DNA from: Watersipora subatra
Lineage: Eukaryota; Bryozoa; Gymnolaemata; Cheilostomatida; Watersiporidae
Reading direction: 5' to 3'
NCBI RefSeq assembly: GCF_963576615.1
Contig: NC_088714.1
Coordinates: 4,092,001-4,156,000, forward strand
DNA length: 64,000 bases
Positions 57,640 through 64,000 of this stretch are shown in pieces (position 1 is the first letter of the stretch; the number at the start of each line of letters is the position of its first letter). Position numbers and translations under genes: made by a program. The notes beneath the pieces were generated by a model. The model was not told the origin of the DNA and did no database searches. It was given only the letters and a program-made list of their open reading frames with translations.

Positions 57640-59035
57640 GCTCTTTGGTCTACCCAAGCCAAGACCTCTACTAGCCGTTGCCAATTATAAAACTTGGCAA
57701 ATGGTTGACAGTCGCTGTTACGACAAGCCGATTAAATCAAGTCGCCCTTGCAAACTATTTAGTTACCATGGTAACGCACCGCATTGACCTTTTTTATTAG
57801 TTGCCAGTGGACCAATAGCATGCTTAGAAACTGAAAAAGTTATAATTTTAAAGCGGGAAAATCATGAATGCTTATTTAATGACATGATGAAAATAACATA
57901 ATAATAATAATGTGAACATAAAATTATCTCACTACTATACCATATTATTTTATGACAGCAACCCAGCGGCATCGAAAGTGTTGATCGCCATTCTTCTCTC
58001 TAATATTCTGTTAACAGAAGTTTATATTAACACGGCTTAACAATAAAAGACTTTTAATAAATCTATTAGTAGTTGATTCTCCCACTTACCTATTAATGTC
58101 TGACTATAGGAGTTGATTCATTTTCCTGTACTTCTGACTGTCTCACAGGTTGACACCAACAAAGCTGTACAGTGAAAATTAATGAGCTTTTTGCACTTTG
58201 ATGTCTGCCAGAAATCAGTTGGCAGTTTGCCAGTCTAAATGCAAAAAAATTGGTGGCATATCTATCGGTAAATGATACTTTAATTTGTCAAAAATGATCA
58301 AAAGTGGTGAATAGGCAGCGACTATTCAGATATTACAGAAACCACAGTTTTTGTTTGTTGAATAGTGTTACATCACATATTGAACTTCATAAATGCTGTT
58401 TTACGTTTTCAATTAGTTTGCATGTCTAGTCAATAAGAACGTGGCGAGTAGATAAATTGGCAAATACAAAATTGGTCCCTACTAAACACAAAACTAAAAA
58501 ATGTTAATAATATCAGCATACCTGATAATGTATTATGAGTAAAAGTTATAAGATAAAAAGCTAGTAACTGTTTGCACATCTATAAGCTCGTGGTGTCCAG
58601 ATATAGTTTGACAATTACATAGTACAATGGCAATGATAGAAAACTTTTTTAGCCGAAAAAAAAGTCGAAAAAGGTGGAAGAGAAAGTTAAAAAGCAAAAA
58701 CTATTGGAAATAAAATCTTTTGAAGTTTTTTCAAATTTCTCAGTTCTGTAATGATATTCATAATCTGTGAGAGAGGTATGATTAACAACAATCACGCAGT
58801 TGAACAAGAGTGAGAGGCAAAGCTCTGAAAGATTCATGGCTTAGTTAGATATCCAATATTCTTTGTCATGCTGAACCAACCTGGCTCAGAGAGTAACCAG
58901 AAATAGATATAAATCTGTAGCTAGCATTAGTTATATCGGAGACCAGTTATCCTTTTTACCACATAATCGAGATGAGAGTAAAAGAGAAATCAACCATGCC
59001 TAGACTTCCGAAACCATCACCACAGCTAGCGCTAT
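57640..59035. other. Gene-free spacer
   Basis: No exon or element recognised. Confidence 0.4.
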
Positions 59036-59039
59036 TCAT

Positions 59040-59320
59040 TTGCCTTATGGAAGATTTAGCCCAACTTTTTTGCCTGTAGCTAAATCTGTAATGATACTGC
59101 CTAATTTTGGTGCAAAAAATGATATTAATTTCCAATAATATCTAGTTCTTTTCGTTTTTTAGAAATGGGACACAGTGATTGGCTATCAAGTAATGTTATT
59201 TATCTAAGCAAGCGGCTATATTAAAACTTTTCACAGATCTCGAGGTAATTAAGCTGACCGCAGATGTGTATCTTATGGCTCGGCACTTAAAACCTACTTT
59301 TGGTTCGCAGGTAAATGTAA
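59040..59320. repeat. Diverged duplication, copy 1
   Basis: Shares with 61800-62095, in the same order, TGTAGC..TCTGTAATGA, TAGTGTTATTTATCTAAG-like and GGTAATTAAGCT..CAGATGTGTAT. No open reading frame is conserved between them. Confidence 0.65.
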
Positions 59321-60995
59321 AGCAGTAGTTTTTACCCCTAATTGTTCTTTTACACCAAAGTAACTGTTTTCTTATAATAAAAACAGAAGAAAGTTTTTCA
59401 TGTGGTTGACAAAAGTTCATTGAATACAATTTCTGCATTTTGACTTCGCAGAAAACGTCAAAGTAAAACAATATAGAGTTAGCAAGATTATAGAACTTGG
59501 TATATGGTGAAAAAGTTACAAAGAAATACTACCAAACTTAAGTTAAAACAGGAGATGTTAAGAATAAAGTATGGGCCAGTTTTGAGATCAGCAAGATTTA
59601 CAGAAAACAAGTAAAAATTCCTAAATTGGTTACGTCTCTTAAACCTATCAGAACATCAGACGGACTGTTTTTATACTAATGCTAGTAGTCGTAGTAAAAA
59701 TAGCATAAAGTATTCCACTTATTATAAGTTAAATTTTACATAAACATCTAGCGTATCTCTGGCAAGGAGTCTTCACGCTGTTGTTAGTCTATGATTAGAG
59801 TAGACAGCAATAAGTTGTAATTATGAGGGCTTCAACACAACTTATAACGAACAGTTGAATTGGGTACAGGCTGTGCACAAATAGTTAACAGTGTTCATGT
59901 TACAAGAGTCTGATATATTCACATGGGTAAAAGAGAGAGGGCTGATTGACACCGTATTTTTGTAACTAATCATCTATTAGGTAACTAGTGACATGCACCA
60001 AATTTATAACTGAGAGGTAAAAAGTTGCCACTTATTCGAGCGCGTAAATTGGCTACCAGTACCAGGTGATTGGGTAAACCATTTTACACATTCATCAAGT
60101 TTGGGTGACTTGAGCACTTATTTTAGCCCCCATTCCTTTTGATAACCACCTACTAAAAGCTTGCTCAATTTTTCTGGGTTCAAAAATTTATATGTAAGTT
60201 CCTGGTATAATTAAAAAACTTTTTTAAATTGACTCGATTTGTAATATTTTACATTGTGTTTTATTAAAAAATCAAGACAATATAAAATTAGCTGTAAAGG
60301 GAGATCCTTAAATACTGCTTCTACTTTTAACATAGTCATCAAGAAACTATACATAAACCAATTTTGAGTAATATTCAAAAGTGCTAAATTTGATAGACAG
60401 CCCACTAATTTTAATTTATATAATGAATGTAAAACCTGAGGTTTACAAAATCTTTAAATATATTATTACTGGTTTACTTTAAACAAACCAGGGTTGGCAT
60501 GAGTTTTTCAGAATAAACATGTTAGGAGCAAAGATAAAGGGCATTTTTTTTCTATTATCGTTTCCTTACTTGTTCTTTCAAGAAGAAATTAATATACATA
60601 TTAATAAGTAGATTTGATTAGTTACTGTTGTTTTAGTCTACCACAACTAAACCTGAGTTAGCAATAAACTTGCAGTACTGTAATGACACCTTTATTATAA
60701 GACTATAACAGAAAGCATGAATGCTTCTCACAAAAAGAAATATATTTACTAATTAGCATATCTGATTGGATGTTGTTGATGTATTGCACCGCGACTAAAG
60801 TTGAGATAAATTAGTTGAGTTCTATTGCAGAAATAGTTTATTCTAGGCAATGGTTTTGGTTCAACATAGTAAATAACCAAATGTAATATATAGCAAGCTG
60901 ATAGAACGTTACACCTTTTTCCATTATTATTCCTTTAATAAGCTCTTTAATGTCAACATCAACAGAGTTGAAACATATTCCAATACCACATCTAA
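59321..60995. other. Gene-free spacer
   Basis: Nothing recognised. Confidence 0.4.
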
Positions 60996-61000
60996 AACTC

Positions 61001-61040
61001 TTACCTCATGCAGACCTGTTCAGCAACTCATCATGTACAA
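61001..61040 (-). pseudogene. Degenerate copy of the candidate downstream exon
   Basis: The minus strand reads GAGTTGCTGAACAGGTCTGC + ATGAG before GTAAGAG, similar to GAAGTTGCTGACAAAGGCTT + GTATGAAG at 39862-39912. The frame is not preserved. Confidence 0.3.
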
Positions 61041-61146
61041 TCGTGTACAAAAAAGGTTATTGAGAAAGATGAGCAGCCTCTGGGTTATACTTTTTACACA
61101 GATCACACCTGTGGGTGCAACACAATACTTAGTACAACATCGAGAT

Positions 61147-61242
61147 TATGCACATCTATGCACATCTATGCACATCTATGCACATCTATGCACATCTATG
61201 CACATCTATGCACATCTATGCACATCTATGCACATCTATGCG
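61147..61242. repeat. 10-bp tandem repeat TATGCACATC, about 9.5 perfect copies
   Basis: A perfect array, hence very recent or unstable; open frames across it are trivial. Confidence 0.97.
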
Positions 61243-61795
61243 CTAGGGTTGTCTCTATGCAGTTGTAAAAGCGCATCATATGTAAGTCTATAACATATAG
61301 GCTTACTTAGCAAGGATTATCAGCAAAAGCTGTCTGAGCAGTTTGTTTAAGTGTGGTTCCGAATCGCCTGCGAAACCTCAGCAGTAATCTTATGCAGCAA
61401 AACACTTGCAGTGTTAGGCTCAGCGATTTATGTTCACATAAAACTGCTCGCTAGTTATTGCATAAAAATGGCCGCTCGCCATGCTGTTTCGAAGCTCCTA
61501 ATTTTCACCTGTACAGTGTATTTAGGAATCTTTTTGCCTGCGGCTACCCTTGCGAAAGTTGAACAGCACTGAACTCTTGTGTTGATGGTCAGCAACTATC
61601 AGTAGTACTTAGTGTGTAGGTTCCTATTTCACAGCCAATAGCCCTATGATCCTACCACCAGTGCTCACGGAGTATATGGGAACCAGGCTTTAATTTTAAC
61701 TATGTCAAGCTACGGGATATAGGAATACAAAGATTTTCCAAGATTTTCTAATTATGACATCAAATTTGTCTCATTGATTATGGTTTCGCCCTGAT
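61243..61795. other. Gene-free spacer
   Basis: Nothing recognised. Confidence 0.4.
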
Positions 61796-61799
61796 GCCA

Positions 61800-62095
61800 A
61801 CTTGCAACTGTCAAAGAAAGGGGCAAAATAGCTGTTATTTTTTGCTTGTAGCAAGTTCTGTAATGACAAAATCTAGGATTGGTGTGAAAAAAGAAACCAA
61901 ATTTGAATGAAATCTAGTACCTTCTATTGTTTTGAAACAAAAGACAAGAATTGGACACTAAGTAGTGTTATTTATCTAAGTATGTGGCTAAGATCAATCT
62001 TTTAACAGATTATTTGGTAATTAAGCTAATCATAGATGTGTATTCTATTGTCTGGTGTTTAAAACTTAGTCTTGGCTTTCTGGTAAACACAATCC
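61800..62095. repeat. Diverged duplication, copy 2
   Basis: Partner of 59040-59320 (see there); about 2.77 kb away in the same orientation. Confidence 0.65.
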
Positions 62096-62284
62096 CGTTA
62101 GTTTTATTTCTAACCCTGTTAATATTAAAAAATAAATCATATCAATGTATTCTAATAGTATCTAGTATTTTTAAACAAACATCTGTCATATTCAAACATA
62201 AACATACATTGTGTAGTATATCTATGGATACAGCTTTGATGTGATTTATTAAGTTTTTGGTACTTTTATGGCTTTTATTAATCA

Positions 62285-62720
62285 CATATAGTTACTAGCT
62301 GTGCTAGCCGGCATTGCTCGGGTATTAAAAATCAGCTTATAAACAATGAAAGGTAATGAGAGTTGCCTGCTACTTGCTATTAGCCTGACACACTGCCAAT
62401 GAATAATTTGAGTAAGCTTACTAATAAGAGCTATTCCTCTCCGTGCCATTACGACATGAGTTTGTGTCATGACCAAAAGCCTAGCCTAGTTGCTCCCGTA
62501 TAGTTACATATATCGCGTAGCAAATCTATCAAGCTCTGTGGCTTAGTTAGGAAGGTAGTCGGACTGGCGAACAGGAGGTTCCGAGATCAACTTTTCTGCT
62601 TTATGGATTCTTTAATCCAAGATTTTAATAGCTTTAGCTGAACATATACACTGAAGGCAAAGTTTTAAAAATATGTTTTATATTTTATATATACATGTAG
62701 ATTTAGAAATAACAAAGCTT
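62285..62720. mobile_element. SINE-like dispersed repeat, copy 2, with tRNA-like part
   Basis: Starts ACTAGCTGTGCTAGCCGGCA + TTGCTCGGGTATT. At 62540-62600 it contains a pol III A-box-like TGGCTTAGTTAGG and a B-box-like GGTTCCGAGATC, so part of it derives from a tRNA gene. It ends with ATTTTAATAGCTTTAGCTGAAC, shared with copy 1 at 49170-49400. Confidence 0.55.
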
Positions 62721-64000
62721 GCAATTAATGTACAGTTATGGTATGTGCGATACCCAGTATTTCTATTATAAAGTATCCTAAAAACATTGCTTAGCTTCCT
62801 GATGAAAATGAATAGGTGGAAAATTTGTATCAATATTATTGGATTGCATTCCGAGGAATAGTGAGTTGTAAATAAAACATGTAATTTTTAGAGCCTTCTA
62901 CTTCCAAAATTTACTGAATAAGTGTTGTTTTCTAACACTATTCTAAGCCCATCTATAATGAGACTATATTTATATAGTATATAATTATTGTCTATTAATT
63001 TTATCTTAACCATTGATACAATAAATGTTATCTAATAAATAAAATGTGAGCTATTAATAACTATAAAGTTACATAATAAAGTATCAGAAAATATCATTAT
63101 TGAATGTCTCTAGAAAATGCTTTTTAGCAGCAGTCTATGATTTTATGAATAAATCTATAAGTGTTACAGCCTAAATGTCAACTTTTACATTACATCGAGT
63201 AGCAATAGAATGATACCCCAACTTGTTTATTGGCGTATTTGTGCAGGTGTTATTATTGGCAGATATGATTTATTTAGTGTCAGAATTGTGGAAGACCATA
63301 CCACTTTACCCTCATACATCTGCCATTCAAGCGCGGAACACGGGTCTTTAATAACAGACCTGCCAACTATTGAGATTCTAATTGGTCAGTTTTTTATTGA
63401 CATTTTCCAGTTCCGCAGCCTGTTTATGATGTCTAGTAAAAAGTAGCTCATGAGTTCAAATTTTAACATATATACTGAAATATTTATTTTCTATAAGAAG
63501 AATTTTTACATCTCCTGCTTTACAGATAGCTTTTATCTCATACATTGACTTAAAGACAAATAAACTGCAACTCAATCATATTTTGGTTGGTTTGATCCAG
63601 CGGAACTGGACTGCGTAGGCCTGATTAGCTCATTGTGACTGTAGATTGACAAGTAATTTGCATTAATAGCAGGAAAGTCATGCGCCGCTTTTTCAGTATT
63701 TGTATGTAGTTGAAAACCAGATCAATACTGCTAAAGTCTATCAGTATTAATACAATCTTCAATGTTCTTTTTGACAATATTTCTATGATTTTATATATTT
63801 TAATTTTCTGAAATTGAATTGAAATGTACAAACTGTTTATTTTCTACCAAGAGCCTCAGGAATAAAAAAAACAAGTTCATAGCTATGTAGAGTTACTCAT
63901 TAAAACAATCAGAAATCATTCAAAATTTTGAATTACCAAGCCAATCGTCAAAATGATTCAATTTTATTTGAAAGAATAGTTTATATAGAAGAAGCGAAAA
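62721..64000. other. Gene-free right edge
   Basis: No gene, RNA or repeat recognised. Confidence 0.45.

Noticed and set aside
61008-61293. Two overlapping 86-codon frames
   Set aside because: Both are produced by the 10-bp repeat, which is open in all frames.
1-64000. tRNA, rRNA or other structured RNA genes
   Set aside because: Only a degenerate tRNA-like SINE part at 62.5 kb was seen; nothing folds convincingly as a functional tRNA by eye.

Overview
This is an AT-rich animal (metazoan) window: genes split by long introns, GT-AG splice sites, many minisatellites, MITE-like elements and degraded retrotransposons. Frequent ACATGTA-type words and the repeat content fit a lophotrochozoan or mollusc-like invertebrate, but the species cannot be fixed from sequence.

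0-16.6 kb holds two conventional host genes that converge tail to tail. The plus-strand gene (267-6209, 5' end outside the window) encodes the FERM F2-F3 part and C-terminus of an FRMD8/Bili-like protein. One position in its F2 lobe is served by two alternative, phase-identical exons. The minus-strand gene (15863-7310) is a complete serum response factor (SRF) gene, which I assemble into eight exons and 475 codons. A perfect CArG box lies 340 bp upstream of its start codon, next to a YY1-type motif. Introns of these genes carry a Tc1/mariner-type MITE (TA duplication), an hAT-type MITE (8-bp duplication) and several minisatellites.

16.8-32.1 kb is a transposon graveyard. It has a 5'-truncated CR1/Jockey-like LINE, an old heavily decayed Ty3/Gypsy copy, and a younger but broken BEL/Pao element with all internal domains recognisable and one candidate LTR. 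All three lie on the minus strand.

32-44 kb is gene-poor. It has a 24-bp minisatellite of about 37 near-identical units, two TTAA-bounded foldback elements plus solo arms, a CA-rich array and a 32-bp perfect palindrome.

44-62 kb contains the most interesting feature: an unrecognised small-gene family. Four copies share a 5' exon beginning MGYL.RG.E, each with a TATA box about 90-105 bp upstream of the ATG. Two minus-strand copies (C, 50.9 kb; D, 57.5 kb) also have a phase-compatible second exon. The two plus-strand copies (A, 44.9 kb; B, 45.9 kb) are a tandem duplication of promoter plus first exon. Diverged duplicated blocks around 40-41, 54.5, 56-57, 59 and 61-62 kb suggest repeated local duplication. 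Between the copies lies a 27-bp minisatellite of about 65 units in strict register. An 83-nt imperfect hairpin lies at 53.6 kb. The last 2 kb show nothing I can name.
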